Assembly (NCBI RefSeq): GCF_025244745.1
Contig: NZ_CP104213.1
Span: forward strand, 2,320,001 to 2,384,000
Length of the DNA: 64,000 nt
Reading direction: 5' to 3'
Source: Deinococcus rubellus
GTDB taxonomy: Bacteria; Deinococcota; Deinococci; Deinococcales; Deinococcaceae
Part shown: in pieces, positions 17,170 to 25,954 of the stretch
How the letters are laid out: the number at the start of each line of letters is the position of its first letter
How positions within the stretch are numbered: position 1 is the stretch's first letter
Position numbers and translations under genes: made by a program
Notes under the pieces: model-generated
Told to the model about the DNA's origin: nothing
What the model saw: only the letters and a program-made list of their open reading frames with translations
The model's database searches: none

Positions 17170-18171
17170 TCACGAATCTCCGGTACTGGAGCGCAGCACC
17201 AGCCTCGGCTCGAAAGTACGGACGCGCGGCGGTCCCCGGTACCCGGAGAGGCGCGCGAGCAGCAAAGTGGCAGCCTCGTAGGCCATCGCCTCGACGGGCT
17301 GGTGCAGGGTGCTCAGGCCACGCGCCGCCGCCCAGGGCTGATCGTCGAAACCCAGCACCTTGAGATCGCTTCCCACCGCGATGCCGCGCACCTGGGCCTC
17401 ATCGAGCAGCGCCCCAGCCAGCAGGTCGGCAGACGCGAAGATGGTCGCCGGGAACTGGGCGGCGTCCAGCACCTGCCCGGCCACCGTGCGCGCGGCATGG
17501 GCGTCAAACGAGCTGATGAACTCGCCGCTGACCGTCCGGCCCGCCTCCGCCATCGCCGCATGAAAGCCCGCGCTGCGCTCCTCGAAGACCCGCGAGGTAA
17601 AGATCTGATCGAGTTCGGTCTCGACCCAGACGGCGTAGCTGTAGCCCGGCTGCTGGGCCAGGAACTGCCCGGCCATCCGCCCGCCGAGGTGGTTGTCCAT
17701 CCGGGCGCAGTCCACGCCGTCAGCGTAGGCGTCCACCAGCACCATCGGCTGCTGGTCGCGCAGGCGGTTTTCGCTGAGCATCTGGGTCAGGTTGTAGGTG
17801 GCCATCACCAGGCCGTCGGCCTGGTAGGCCAGGGTATGGCTGCCCAGGTAGCGCTCCAGGCGCGAGCGGTCGAGCAGAGGAAAGATCGCCACGTCGTAGC
17901 GGGCTTCCTGAAAGGCCGACTCCAGGCCGTCGAGCAGCCGCACATAGAATTCGGTGGTGATGACTGGCAGCAGAATGCTGATGGTGTAGGACTTGCCGCC
18001 CGCGATGCGCCGGGCGTGAGGGTTGGGCACGTATTCCAGATCGCGGATGGCGCTCAGCACCGTCTGCCGGGTGCTGTCACGTACGGCGGCATGGTTGTTG
18101 AGGACCCGCGAGACGGTACCGACGCCGACGCCCGCCAGCCGCGCCACATCCTGAATGGTCGGTTTGTGCAT
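17170..18171 (-). CDS. LacI/GalR-family transcriptional regulator
   Basis: 333 residues. The N-terminal helix-turn-helix TIQDVARLAGVGVGTVSRVLNN and hinge helix YVPNPHARRIAGG are textbook LacI-family. A periplasmic-binding-protein-like sensor domain follows (SYTISILLPVITTEFYVRLL..., KVLGFDDQPWA). Such proteins usually control sugar genes by binding palindromic operators. No transport or sugar operon is adjacent; the nearest gene is a GNAT enzyme 13 nt downstream. The ATG at 18171 is supported by TAGACT seven nt upstream and by the HTH starting four residues in. Confidence 0.92.
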   Translation of the reverse strand: MHKPTIQDVARLAGVGVGTVSRVLNNHAAVRDSTRQTVLSAIRDLEYVPNPHARRIAGGKSYTISILLPVITTEFYVRLLDGLESAFQEARYDVAIFPLLDRSRLERYLGSHTLAYQADGLVMATYNLTQMLSENRLRDQQPMVLVDAYADGVDCARMDNHLGGRMAGQFLAQQPGYSYAVWVETELDQIFTSRVFEERSAGFHAAMAEAGRTVSGEFISSFDAHAARTVAGQVLDAAQFPATIFASADLLAGALLDEAQVRGIAVGSDLKVLGFDDQPWAAARGLSTLHQPVEAMAYEAATLLLARLSGYRGPPRVRTFEPRLVLRSSTGDS

Positions 18172-18178
18172 TGCGCGC

Positions 18179-18184
18179 AGTCTA
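18179..18184 (-). promoter_or_regulatory. -10 element TAGACT, leaderless promoter
   Basis: Seven nt before the ATG at 18171 on the minus strand. Confidence 0.55.
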
Positions 18185-18354
18185 CCGCGCCGCCGTACCG
18201 GGAAGCCGACTGGAAAGATTGCCTGGGGACAAAGGGCCGGGCGCGGACGTTCACAATAGAAGTCTCCCCAGGTGGTCAGCGACAGGCCCCACGAGCAACG
18301 GAGGTGTTGCCGAATGCAGTTGTGTACTCCCACTCCGGTTTCCGAGGCGCTGAA

Positions 18355-19017
18355 ATGACCGAGCTTGACCGTACTGATGTTCATCCCGCCTCCGCTGACC
18401 CGGCGCTGGGCCGCCCCTGGTATGTCTCGCTGACTTTCGCCCTGATCGCCGTGGCGCTACTGCTCGGCGGGGTGTGGTTCTACGCAAGGCTCAAGACGCC
18501 GTTTCCCTTTTTCGGCACTGCCTACACGCCGCCGAAAAGCGCCCCGGTCTTTTCCGGCACCGACCAGAACAACGCCGCCTACACCTTCGCGCCCAATGGC
18601 AAGACCACCGCGCTGTTTTTCGGCTTCACCCACTGCCCCAATATCTGCCCGCTGAGCCTGACCTACTTGAACAAACTGCGCGAGCGCCTGCCTGCCGCCG
18701 AGCGCCGCGACTTCCAGGTGGTACTCATCAGCGTCGATCCGCAGCGTGACACGCCAGAGCAGCTCAAGTCCTATCTCAGCTTCTTCGGCACGGCCACCGG
18801 CGTTCATATTTCCGAACCCGAACTGAAGAAGGTCGCACTCAGCTACGGCGCGGGCTACAACAAAGCCGACATCAGGGGACCGGACGACTACCAGATCAAC
18901 CACACCACCGCCACTTATCTGATTGACCGGCAAGGCAAAATTCGCCTGATCTGGGACTACACCCAGCTCCCGCAACTCGCACGCCTTCAGGCCGACGTGC
19001 AGGAGGTGATGCAGTGA
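18355..19017 (+). CDS. SCO1/SenC family copper-binding protein
   Basis: 220 residues. One N-terminal membrane helix (about residues 22-42) anchors a thioredoxin-fold domain outside the membrane. The copper ligands are visible: C-P-N-I-C-P (CxxxCP) after FGFTH, and the histidine in QINHTTATYLID. SCO proteins deliver copper to the CuA site of cytochrome c oxidase subunit II. Its stop overlaps the start of the ctaG-like gene (GTGA), which supports a shared oxidase-assembly role. Confidence 0.92.
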   Translation: MTELDRTDVHPASADPALGRPWYVSLTFALIAVALLLGGVWFYARLKTPFPFFGTAYTPPKSAPVFSGTDQNNAAYTFAPNGKTTALFFGFTHCPNICPLSLTYLNKLRERLPAAERRDFQVVLISVDPQRDTPEQLKSYLSFFGTATGVHISEPELKKVALSYGAGYNKADIRGPDDYQINHTTATYLIDRQGKIRLIWDYTQLPQLARLQADVQEVMQ

Positions 19018-19865
19018 GTCTGCCAGTCAGTAGCGTGCCGGGCAACCTTGATCCCAGTCAGCTCAACCCCAGCCTGGCCGAATTGCTGGCGCTGCGCTTC
19101 GACCCGCTGGTGTGGCTGCCGATCCTGGCCGTGGGCGCATGGTATTTCGTGGCCTTCGCACGCAGCCGCCGGGCGCATCCCGGTGTGTGGCCAATCTGGC
19201 GGGCGGTGCTGTTCGGCCTGGGCCTGATCGTCACCGTGATCGTGACCCAGAGTCAGGCCATCACGCTGACCCTCAACAGCATGGCGCTCTACATGGGCCG
19301 CCTGATGCTGCTGGCCGAATTGGTGCCGCCGCTGGTCGTGCTGGGGTTGCCGGGGCACTTCAAACTCTCCCGCAGCTCTCCCGCCGGGCAGTTCCTCAGT
19401 GTGCTGCTCGATCCCTGGGTGGCGCTGGCACTGTGGTTTGCCATTATCATCTTCTGGAACATCCCGGCGGGCTTCAACGCCAGCGTCGTGACCAACACGG
19501 CGGGCGCGCTGCTTCCCGCGCTGTACCTGCTGGGCGGCTTGCTGGTCTGGTCGGTCATCTTGCGGCCCCTCCCGAGCATCCAGGGCCGCAGCCTGGGCAA
19601 CCGGGGCTGGTTCGGGCTGCTCAGCGGGCTGCCGATGATGGCGGTGGCGGCCACCTGGCTCTACAGCCCCACCGTCCTGTACACGCCGTATGTGAGTGCG
19701 CTGTGCCTGTGGAACCTGACCCCGCTGCAAAACCAGAGCATCAGTGGCTGGATCATGATGCTGGCGGGCCTGCCGGGCATGGCGCTGGCCCTGGTGCAGC
19801 TGATGGGCTGGCTAATCGAGCTGGCCGACAGCGGCACCCAGCAGCCCCCGCCGCCCGCCGCATGA
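19014..19865 (+). CDS. Cytochrome c oxidase assembly protein, CtaG (caa3) family
   Basis: 283 residues with about seven hydrophobic helices. Motifs such as LYMGRLMLLAELVPPLVVLG and the C-terminal SISGWIMMLAGLPGMALALV match the caa3-type CtaG (Bacillus-type) family of oxidase assembly factors. GTG start overlapping the SCO1 gene by 4 nt, so translation is coupled. The pair likely assembles the CuA/CuB centres of a caa3 oxidase encoded elsewhere. Confidence 0.85.
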   Translation: MSLPVSSVPGNLDPSQLNPSLAELLALRFDPLVWLPILAVGAWYFVAFARSRRAHPGVWPIWRAVLFGLGLIVTVIVTQSQAITLTLNSMALYMGRLMLLAELVPPLVVLGLPGHFKLSRSSPAGQFLSVLLDPWVALALWFAIIIFWNIPAGFNASVVTNTAGALLPALYLLGGLLVWSVILRPLPSIQGRSLGNRGWFGLLSGLPMMAVAATWLYSPTVLYTPYVSALCLWNLTPLQNQSISGWIMMLAGLPGMALALVQLMGWLIELADSGTQQPPPPAA

Positions 19866-19867
19866 AC

Positions 19868-20087
19868 TGAGATCTGAGCGAACGCTGCCCAGTCTGGAAC
19901 AGGCCGGGCAGCTGCTGCAAGCGGCCGGACAGCGCAACCCCATCGGCTGGGTGGCCCAACTGCGCTTCGCGGCGCAGGCGGCTTGCCCACCGCCGAGCGG
20001 CACCCGGCCCTTGACCCGGATCAGGCCTTACCGTCTGTGGCCGTCTACCCCCTGTCGCCGGGGCTGACCGGGCACCTGATCAGCTGA
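19868..20087 (+). pseudogene. Decayed HD-domain phosphohydrolase gene
   Basis: One frame reads LPSLEQAGQLLQAAGQRNP then IGWVAQLRFAAQAA, and the next frame continues AERHPALDPDQA, ending PGLTGHLIS. Joined, these resemble the N-terminus of HD-domain hydrolases (...NPGPWVxHSxxxAxAAxxIAExHPxLDPxxAYxLGLLHDIGR...). At least two frameshifts and loss of the HD core make it non-functional. This fills the apparent gap between ctaG and the small gene at 20168. Confidence 0.5.
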
Positions 20088-20167
20088 GCCGCTTCAAGAC
20101 GTGCTTAGACTTGCAAGAGAGTTGTATGGCGGGCTGGTTCATACTCTCCATGAAGGAGACATAAACC

Positions 20168-20401
20168 ATGAACCACCACGTCATCAGCCCGGCTTCGTTC
20201 TCGCGGGTACTGGGTCACCTTGTGAGCTGCGGCGCGCTCTCGGCCCGCGAAGCGGTGCTCTACCGAAACGGCAAAGTGCCAGCAATGTTTCAGTTGACCC
20301 TGCCGCACGGCGCGCTGCTGCGGCACAGTCCGCGCGGCTACGTCATCGACGGCGCGGGCAGCTGCGATTTTCAGGCGGACCTGGCCTGGGCCTTGGCCTG
20401 A
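20168..20401 (+). CDS. Small hypothetical protein, 77 residues
   Basis: Supported by a strong Shine-Dalgarno (AAGGAG, 9 nt before the ATG). The product is soluble, with no signal peptide and no recognised domain; basic and aromatic residues cluster in the centre (LYRNGKVPAMFQLTLPHGALLRHSPRGYVIDG), which looks like a compact beta-rich fold. I do not recognise the family. It stands alone between a decayed gene and an exported protein gene. Confidence 0.6.
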   Translation: MNHHVISPASFSRVLGHLVSCGALSAREAVLYRNGKVPAMFQLTLPHGALLRHSPRGYVIDGAGSCDFQADLAWALA

Positions 20402-20468
20402 ATGCCTGCCTGAGCGCCGCGTCAGCTTCTCTCATGCCAGGTCAGCAAACGTGCCGCAGAGTACGGTT

Positions 20469-21755
20469 ATGCCTTCTACTCCCCTGCAGAGCGCCGCCAG
20501 AACCCTGGGTCTCGTCACCGCCCTGGCCCTGGCCGCCAGCGCCCACGCCACCGACCTGCGCATCTACCAGAATTTCGGCGAGGTCCGCACGCCCATCACC
20601 GCCAGCGGCAACACCTACCAGGTCGATCTGCCTGACAGCGCCTGGCAGAACCTGATTCCCGGCACCATCGATCTGGAGGGCCTGAGCTACACCCAGGCGG
20701 TGCAGACGCGCGGCGTGAGCTGGCTGACCAGCCTGGAAGGCAAACCCGTGACGCTGCGCGAGGGCGACAAGGTCCAGACCGTGACGCTGATCCGCGCCGC
20801 CGATCTGCTGATCAAGGACGCCCTCGGACAGTACCGCAACGTCAGCTACAGCCAGCTCAGCTTCCCGATGCTGCCGCCCCTGAATGCCCAGCAACCCGGC
20901 CAGAGCCTGATCTACAGTCTGACCAAACCCGGCAAAGGCATGCTCAGCTACCTGACCAACGCCCTGGGCTGGACGCCGCGCTACACCCTGCAAACCTCGG
21001 GCAGCTCGGCCTCGCTCTCGGCACTGGCCGAGATCCGCAACACGTCCGATCAGGTTTACAACGTGACGGCCACCGAGCTGTTTGCCGGACAGGTGGACAT
21101 TCAGAACAACCGCCCGGTGATGTATGAGATGAGCCGCGCGGCAGACGCGATGGCGGCCCCCGCGCCCATGTCGGCCCCCAAGGTCGGTACGCTCGGCACC
21201 GTCAACGGCCTCTACCGCTACGGCCTCGACTCGGCCTTCACTTTGCCTGCCAACAGCACCTACACGCTGCCGTTCCTGACGCCCAAACTCAGCAGCTTCG
21301 AGCGCTACGCCAGCCTCAGCACCTACTTCAACACCCAGAAGAGTGAAGGCACCCTGAACCGTTCCTACCGCCTCAAGGCCGACCAGAACCTGCCGGGTGG
21401 TCAGCTCACGGTGCGCGAGGACGGACGCATCGCCGGGCAGACGACCATCGACGAGACTGCCAAAGGCGAGGCAATCGAGTTCAGCCTGGGCCGCGACCCC
21501 GACATCCGCTACACCCGCTCGGTGCAGACGCTGAGCACTGGCAAGAACGGCGGCACCTACAAGGTCACCTATACCTTCACCAGTAGCAAGGACCGCCAGG
21601 TACGCGCCGAGGTCAGCGAGCAGGTCGGCGGGCGCAAGGTCAGCATTGACGGCAAGGTGCAGGCCAACCAGAACGTGGCCGAGCTGCGGGTGGACGTGCC
21701 CGCCGGGAAGACCGTCACCAGAACCTTCACGGTGGTAATCGACAACTCGCAGTAA
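20469..21755 (+). CDS. Exported protein resembling DUF4139-type proteins
   Basis: 428 residues from the ATG at 20469. A clear signal peptide (AARTLGLVTALALAASAHA) precedes a beta-rich protein. The order LRIYQNFGEVRTPI..., IPGTIDLEGLSYTQAVQTRG, ...LTNALGWTPRYTLQ, and a C-terminal YTFTSSKDRQVRAEV with VTRTFTVV resembles DUF4139 proteins, which have an N-terminal barrel and a C-terminal immunoglobulin-like domain. Function unknown; an envelope or extracellular role is inferred from the signal. A GTG at 20451 is an alternative start. A strong hairpin terminator follows. Confidence 0.7.
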   Translation: MPSTPLQSAARTLGLVTALALAASAHATDLRIYQNFGEVRTPITASGNTYQVDLPDSAWQNLIPGTIDLEGLSYTQAVQTRGVSWLTSLEGKPVTLREGDKVQTVTLIRAADLLIKDALGQYRNVSYSQLSFPMLPPLNAQQPGQSLIYSLTKPGKGMLSYLTNALGWTPRYTLQTSGSSASLSALAEIRNTSDQVYNVTATELFAGQVDIQNNRPVMYEMSRAADAMAAPAPMSAPKVGTLGTVNGLYRYGLDSAFTLPANSTYTLPFLTPKLSSFERYASLSTYFNTQKSEGTLNRSYRLKADQNLPGGQLTVREDGRIAGQTTIDETAKGEAIEFSLGRDPDIRYTRSVQTLSTGKNGGTYKVTYTFTSSKDRQVRAEVSEQVGGRKVSIDGKVQANQNVAELRVDVPAGKTVTRTFTVVIDNSQ

Positions 21756-21767
21756 GACAGACCAAAG

Positions 21768-21815
21768 GAGCGGGGCCGGGAACGCTACAGATGCGCCCGG
21801 CCCCGCTCTTTCTGT
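21768..21815. terminator. Bidirectional terminator
   Basis: AGCGGGGCCGGG (21769-21780) pairs perfectly with CCCGGCCCCGCT (21796-21807), then CTTTCTGTTTC. It separates convergent genes. Confidence 0.8.
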
Positions 21816-21821
21816 TTCTCC

Positions 21822-22724
21822 TTACAGGTAGCTCTCCGACAGCGCCCACAGCCGTTTGCCCGCCGCGTCGTCGAGGGCCTGGGCAGCAGGCTGAATGACC
21901 CGCTCCCTGGCGAAGTACAGGCCCGACTGCCCCTCGACCTCCGGGCTGGACGCCAGGTAGATACTGGTCTGCGCGCCCTGCTCGTCGGTGAGGCTCAGCG
22001 GCGCGGCCAGGCTGGAGAGGCGCGACACCAGGCCGCTGTTGTTCTGGTTAAAACCCGAGGCCACCATGCCGGGGTGCAGGGCGTTGGCAGTGACGCTGCT
22101 CTCGCGCTCGCGGTAGGCCAGTTCGCGGGTAAACAGGATATTGGCGAGCTTGCTCTGTCCGTAGGCGGCCCAGGCACTGTAACCAGTCTTGAACTCGGGG
22201 TCCTGCCAGCGCATCTTGCCGAAGGCGTGGGCGGCGCTCGACACACTGACGATCCGCCCCCGACTTTCGCGCAGCAGCGGCAGCAACCCACGGGTCACGA
22301 TGAAGTAGGCCAGGTGGTTGAGCGCCCAGGTCAGCTCGATGCCCTCCCGGCTTTCCTGGCGCTTGTTGTAGATGGCCCCGGCGTTGTTGACCAGCACGTC
22401 GAGCTTCCCGACCCGCTCGGCGAACTCGCGGGCCACCCTGTCGGCCTCGCCGCGCATGCTGAGGTCGGCCAGCAGATGACCCGCCGCGCCGATCTCGCGC
22501 TCCACGGCGGCAGTTTTTTCGGGGTTGCGCCCCACGATCCACACCTCGGCTCCCTGCTGAACCAGATCGGCGGCGGTGGCCTTGCCGATGCCGCCCGTCG
22601 CGCCGGTCACCAGCACCGTCTTGCCCTGCATCTGGCTCTGCCGGGGAATGGGGCGGCTGTACTCACGGCTCTGTTCAGAGGAAGTCTCGGGGGAAAGAGT
22701 TTGAGGAGAAGTCATGTCACTCAT
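21822..22724 (-). CDS. Short-chain dehydrogenase/reductase
   Basis: 300 residues. The dinucleotide loop is [13 protein letters not shown], followed by NNAG, catalytic S in VSVSSAAH and Y-G-Q-S-K (YxxxK). The insertion of about 25 residues before the active site, the C-terminal [17 protein letters not shown] and the length resemble retinol dehydrogenase-like SDRs. NAD(P) is the cofactor; the substrate is unknown. It is divergent from the type III PKS operon with a 123-bp shared promoter region, so it may take part in the same pathway. ATG 22724 is chosen for a weak GAGG upstream; ATG 22715 is an alternative. Confidence 0.88.
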   Translation of the reverse strand: MSDMTSPQTLSPETSSEQSREYSRPIPRQSQMQGKTVLVTGATGGIGKATAADLVQQGAEVWIVGRNPEKTAAVEREIGAAGHLLADLSMRGEADRVAREFAERVGKLDVLVNNAGAIYNKRQESREGIELTWALNHLAYFIVTRGLLPLLRESRGRIVSVSSAAHAFGKMRWQDPEFKTGYSAWAAYGQSKLANILFTRELAYRERESSVTANALHPGMVASGFNQNNSGLVSRLSSLAAPLSLTDEQGAQTSIYLASSPEVEGQSGLYFARERVIQPAAQALDDAAGKRLWALSESYL

Positions 22725-22836
22725 GGTACGGCCTCGGCGGCAGCGCGGCGGCCCATCCCTTGAATGACGTCTGCCAGATAAAGAACGACCCAAAGAAATT
22801 GCACCAAAGTTGATAGTTGAAGTCAGGGCGGGTGTT

Positions 22837-22842
22837 TATCCT
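22837..22842 (+). promoter_or_regulatory. -10 element TATCCT, leaderless promoter of the PKS operon
   Basis: Five nt before the ATG at 22848. A possible -35 TTGATA lies at 22810-22815, further away than the optimum. Confidence 0.5.
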
Positions 22843-22847
22843 GCGCT

Positions 22848-24041
22848 ATGCCGGTTTACGCACACTCGATTGCCACTGCCGTTCCTGAGAACGTCTACCT
22901 CCAGAGCGAGTTGCGAGACATGGTCAAGGCGCAGCCGCAACTCAACCGCCTCTCGCAGCGCCTGGTCAGCATGATCTACAACGCCTCGGCGATTGATCAG
23001 CGCCACAGCAGCATCGGCGAGCTGCGCCGGACTCCCGAGGACGGGGTGGGCACCTTCTACGATCCGGTGTCCCGCCAGTTGCTGTTTTCCAGCACCGGAG
23101 TCCGCAACAACTTCTACGCCGAGGCCGCGCCCAAGCTCTTTATCGAGGCCGGGCGACGGGCGCTGGCGGGCTGCCCCGACCTGACACCCGGCGACGTGAC
23201 CCACGTGATCACCGTGTCATGTACCGGCTTCTACGCGCCCGGGCCAGACTACGACGTGGTGCGCGGCCTGAACCTGTCACCGCAGACGCAGCGCTTCCAC
23301 GTGGGCTTCATGGGCTGCTACGCGGCGTTTCCGGCCCTGAAGATGGCGAAGGCGTTTTGTGAGGCCGACCCGGACGCAGTGGTGCTGGTCATCGCCGCCG
23401 AGCTGTGCTCGATTCATATGCGGGTCAACAACGACCCCGACACCCTGATCGCTTCCAGCTTGTTTGCCGACGGAGCAGGGGCGGCCATCGTCAGCGCCCG
23501 GCCCTCGCTCGGCAGCGCCCACACCCTGCGGCTGGACGCTTTCGAGACCACCCTGACCCCGGTGGGCGTGGGTGAGGCCGACATGGCCTGGAAGATCGGT
23601 GACGAGGGCTTCGAGATGGTGCTGAGTACCTACGTGCCCAACATTATCGAGGCGCATATCGTGGGCGCGCTGACGCCGCTGCTGGAGAGCGAGCCGGAGC
23701 TGTCAGGAACGCCGCACCGCTCCATCGAGCGCTGGGCCATTCACCCCGGAGGCCGCAGCATTCTCGACAAGGTGCAGACCAGCCTCGACCTGACCGACGA
23801 GCAGCTCGCACCCTCGCGGGAAGTGCTGCGGCTGTACGGCAACATGAGCAGCGCCACCGTGCTGTTTATCCTCAAAGACCTGCTGGAAAGTGCCGCTGAC
23901 GGCGAGCGCGTCTGCGCGATGGCCTTCGGCCCCGGCCTGACCGTCGAGACCGGGCTGATGACCCGTTGCCCGGTGGCCGCTGAGAAGGGAAGCCAGGCGA
24001 AAAAACCAGGCGAGCTGCAACTGGCTGCCGGACTGCGTTGA
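22848..24041 (+). CDS. Type III polyketide synthase
   Basis: 397 residues, the usual size for the chalcone/stilbene synthase superfamily. The catalytic triad is visible: C157 in GFMGCYAAFPALK, H299 in WAIHPGG and N332 in LYGNMSSA; VSCTGFYAPG precedes it. These CoA-dependent homodimers extend an acyl starter with malonyl-CoA and cyclise it to resorcinols, pyrones or phloroglucinols. The bacterial sub-type with adjacent methyltransferase and flavin hydroxylase often makes phenolic lipids or quinones. First gene of a three-gene operon with overlapping starts and stops. Confidence 0.95.
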   Translation: MPVYAHSIATAVPENVYLQSELRDMVKAQPQLNRLSQRLVSMIYNASAIDQRHSSIGELRRTPEDGVGTFYDPVSRQLLFSSTGVRNNFYAEAAPKLFIEAGRRALAGCPDLTPGDVTHVITVSCTGFYAPGPDYDVVRGLNLSPQTQRFHVGFMGCYAAFPALKMAKAFCEADPDAVVLVIAAELCSIHMRVNNDPDTLIASSLFADGAGAAIVSARPSLGSAHTLRLDAFETTLTPVGVGEADMAWKIGDEGFEMVLSTYVPNIIEAHIVGALTPLLESEPELSGTPHRSIERWAIHPGGRSILDKVQTSLDLTDEQLAPSREVLRLYGNMSSATVLFILKDLLESAADGERVCAMAFGPGLTVETGLMTRCPVAAEKGSQAKKPGELQLAAGLR

Positions 24042-24766
24042 TGCTGGGCTTTGGTCAGCGCCTGCTCGGCGCGCAGGAAAAGATGGACGACCTGGCCTGC
24101 GACCCTCGGCAACTGGAGCGCACCTACCACCACTTCGGTCTGGTCAACGACGTGCTGTCGGGCTGGCGCAGCGTGTACCTGCGGCGGATTCGCCCGCACC
24201 TGTCGGCCACTCGGCCCAGCCGTCTGCTCGACATCGGCTGCGGCGGCGGCGACGTGCCGATCCGGCTGGCCCAGTGGGCGGCCCGCGACAGACTGCGCCT
24301 GGACATCACGGCCATCGACGCCGACGCTCGGGCGATTCGCTACGCCTCAGTGCGTCCCCTCCCCAGTGGCGCAGAGGGTCATCTCCACTTCCGGCAGGCC
24401 ATGAGCGGTGACCTGGTGCGCGAGGGAAGCCAGCCCTTCGACTTCATCACGTCCAACCATCTACTGCACCACCTCAGCGCCGCCGAGCTGCAAGCACTGC
24501 TGGACGACTGCCAGCACCTCTGTGTCGGCACAGTCATCCACAACGACATCGGGCGCAGCGCCCTGGCCTATGCCCTGTTCGGGCTGGGCACCTGGCCGCT
24601 GTTCCGGGAGTCGTTTATCCATGACGACGGGCTGCTCTCGATTCGCCGCAGCTTCAGCAAACCCGAGCTGGCCGCGCTCGCGCCGCCGGGCTGGCGGGTG
24701 AGATCGCTGATACCGTTTCGCAATCTGCTGATCTACCGCGCCCCAGGAAAGCGCCCGGATGCTTGA
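24041..24766 (+). CDS. SAM-dependent methyltransferase of the PKS operon
   Basis: 241 residues. Motif I is LLDIGCGGGDVPIRLA, with acidic residue I-T-A-I-D-A-D after it and FDFITSNHLLHHLSAAEL as the motif IV region. It starts on the TGATG overlap with the PKS gene. In type III PKS operons of other bacteria a methyltransferase O- or C-methylates the aromatic product. A TTG at 24038 is an alternative start. The N-terminal MDDLACDPRQLERTYHHF suggests this class modifies small aromatic or lipid quinol substrates. Confidence 0.88.
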   Translation: MLGFGQRLLGAQEKMDDLACDPRQLERTYHHFGLVNDVLSGWRSVYLRRIRPHLSATRPSRLLDIGCGGGDVPIRLAQWAARDRLRLDITAIDADARAIRYASVRPLPSGAEGHLHFRQAMSGDLVREGSQPFDFITSNHLLHHLSAAELQALLDDCQHLCVGTVIHNDIGRSALAYALFGLGTWPLFRESFIHDDGLLSIRRSFSKPELAALAPPGWRVRSLIPFRNLLIYRAPGKRPDA

Positions 24767-25907
24767 CATCCTGATCGTGGGCGGCGGCCCGGTGGGGCTG
24801 TTTCTGGGCTGCCTGCTGGCCCAGCGCGGCCTCAGTATTCAAATTCTGGAGCGCCGGGCCGCCCCCAGTCTCCACTCGCGGGCAGTGGGCCTGCACCCGC
24901 CCGCACTGGAGCTGTTCGAGCGCATCGGCGCGGCGCACTCGGCAGTGCAGGCGGGCGTCCTGGTTCGCAGCGGCGTGCTGCGGGGGCCGGGCGGCGTCGT
25001 CGGGGAGCTGAGCTTCGCGGGCGTCTCGGCGCGCTACCCTTTCGTGCTGGTGCTGCCGCAGCACGACACCGAGAAGCTGCTGGAAGCCCGGCTGAATGAA
25101 CTGGCCCCTCACTCGCTCCGGCGCGGCGTCTCGGTGCAGTCGCTGACCCAGAAGAAGGAAAGTGTCGCCGTCACCGCGCTGGAAGACGGAGCCGAGACAA
25201 CTTTTCAGGCCCGCTTGGTGGTGGGGGCCGACGGGCGCAGAAGCCTGATTCGCTCGCTGCTGAACATTGCCTTCCAGGGCCACACCTACCCCGACACCTA
25301 CCTGATGGGCGACTTTCCCGACACCACCGCTTACGGGTCGCAGGCCCTGCTGCACCTGGGACCGGGAGGCATCGTCGAGTCGTTTCCGCTGCCGGGCCAG
25401 CGGCGGCGCTGGGTGGCCTATACCAGCGAACTGCGCCCCGACGCCAGTGCCGCTGACCTGAGCGCCCTGCTGGCCGAACGCACCGGCCTGCATGTGCCCG
25501 CTCAGGAGTGCTCGATGCTCAGCGCCTTCGAAACCCGGCGGCACGTTGCACAGACGATGGTGCGGGCCCGCGCCGTACTGATTGGGGACGCCGCCCATGA
25601 GGTCAGCCCCATCGGCGGGCAGGGGATGAACCTCGGCTGGCTGGACGCCGCCGCGCTCACACCTCTCCTGGAGCAGGCGGTACAGCAACCAGCCTTCGAT
25701 CCGCGCCCATTCGAGCAGTTCAGTGCCGCTCGGCTGCGGGCAGCCCGCCGGGCGGCGCAGCAGGCCGAGATCAACATGTGGCTGGGCCGTCCGCTGACCC
25801 CGCTGCTCATTCCCGCCAGAGAAGCGCTGATGCGCGGCGCGCTGAACCCGGTCAGTGCGCCGAAGCTGGCCAACCTGTTCACCATGCGCTGGTCACTGCC
25901 CGCGTGA
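24759..25907 (+). CDS. FAD-dependent monooxygenase of the PKS operon
   Basis: 382 residues, class A flavoprotein hydroxylase (UbiH/PHBH type). The FAD motifs are VGGGPVGLFLGCLLA near the N-terminus (GxGxxG), LVVGADGRRSLIR (DG motif) and LIGDAAHEVSPIGGQGMNLG (GD motif). Such enzymes hydroxylate phenolic rings with NAD(P)H and oxygen. An 8-nt overlap with the methyltransferase indicates coupled translation. Together with the PKS and methyltransferase it forms a complete tailoring set: polyketide ring formation, methylation and hydroxylation to a hydroquinone or quinone. Confidence 0.92.
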   Translation: MLDILIVGGGPVGLFLGCLLAQRGLSIQILERRAAPSLHSRAVGLHPPALELFERIGAAHSAVQAGVLVRSGVLRGPGGVVGELSFAGVSARYPFVLVLPQHDTEKLLEARLNELAPHSLRRGVSVQSLTQKKESVAVTALEDGAETTFQARLVVGADGRRSLIRSLLNIAFQGHTYPDTYLMGDFPDTTAYGSQALLHLGPGGIVESFPLPGQRRRWVAYTSELRPDASAADLSALLAERTGLHVPAQECSMLSAFETRRHVAQTMVRARAVLIGDAAHEVSPIGGQGMNLGWLDAAALTPLLEQAVQQPAFDPRPFEQFSAARLRAARRAAQQAEINMWLGRPLTPLLIPAREALMRGALNPVSAPKLANLFTMRWSLPA

Positions 25908-25954
25908 ACGCTTCTGGTGCGTAGAGGGTGCCCCACCACAGGCCAGCAGACTAA

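Noticed and set aside
17170..18384. Longer N-terminus (71 extra residues) for the LacI-type regulator
   Set aside because: The HTH must be N-terminal, and the -10 hexamer at 18179-18184 lies inside the extension.
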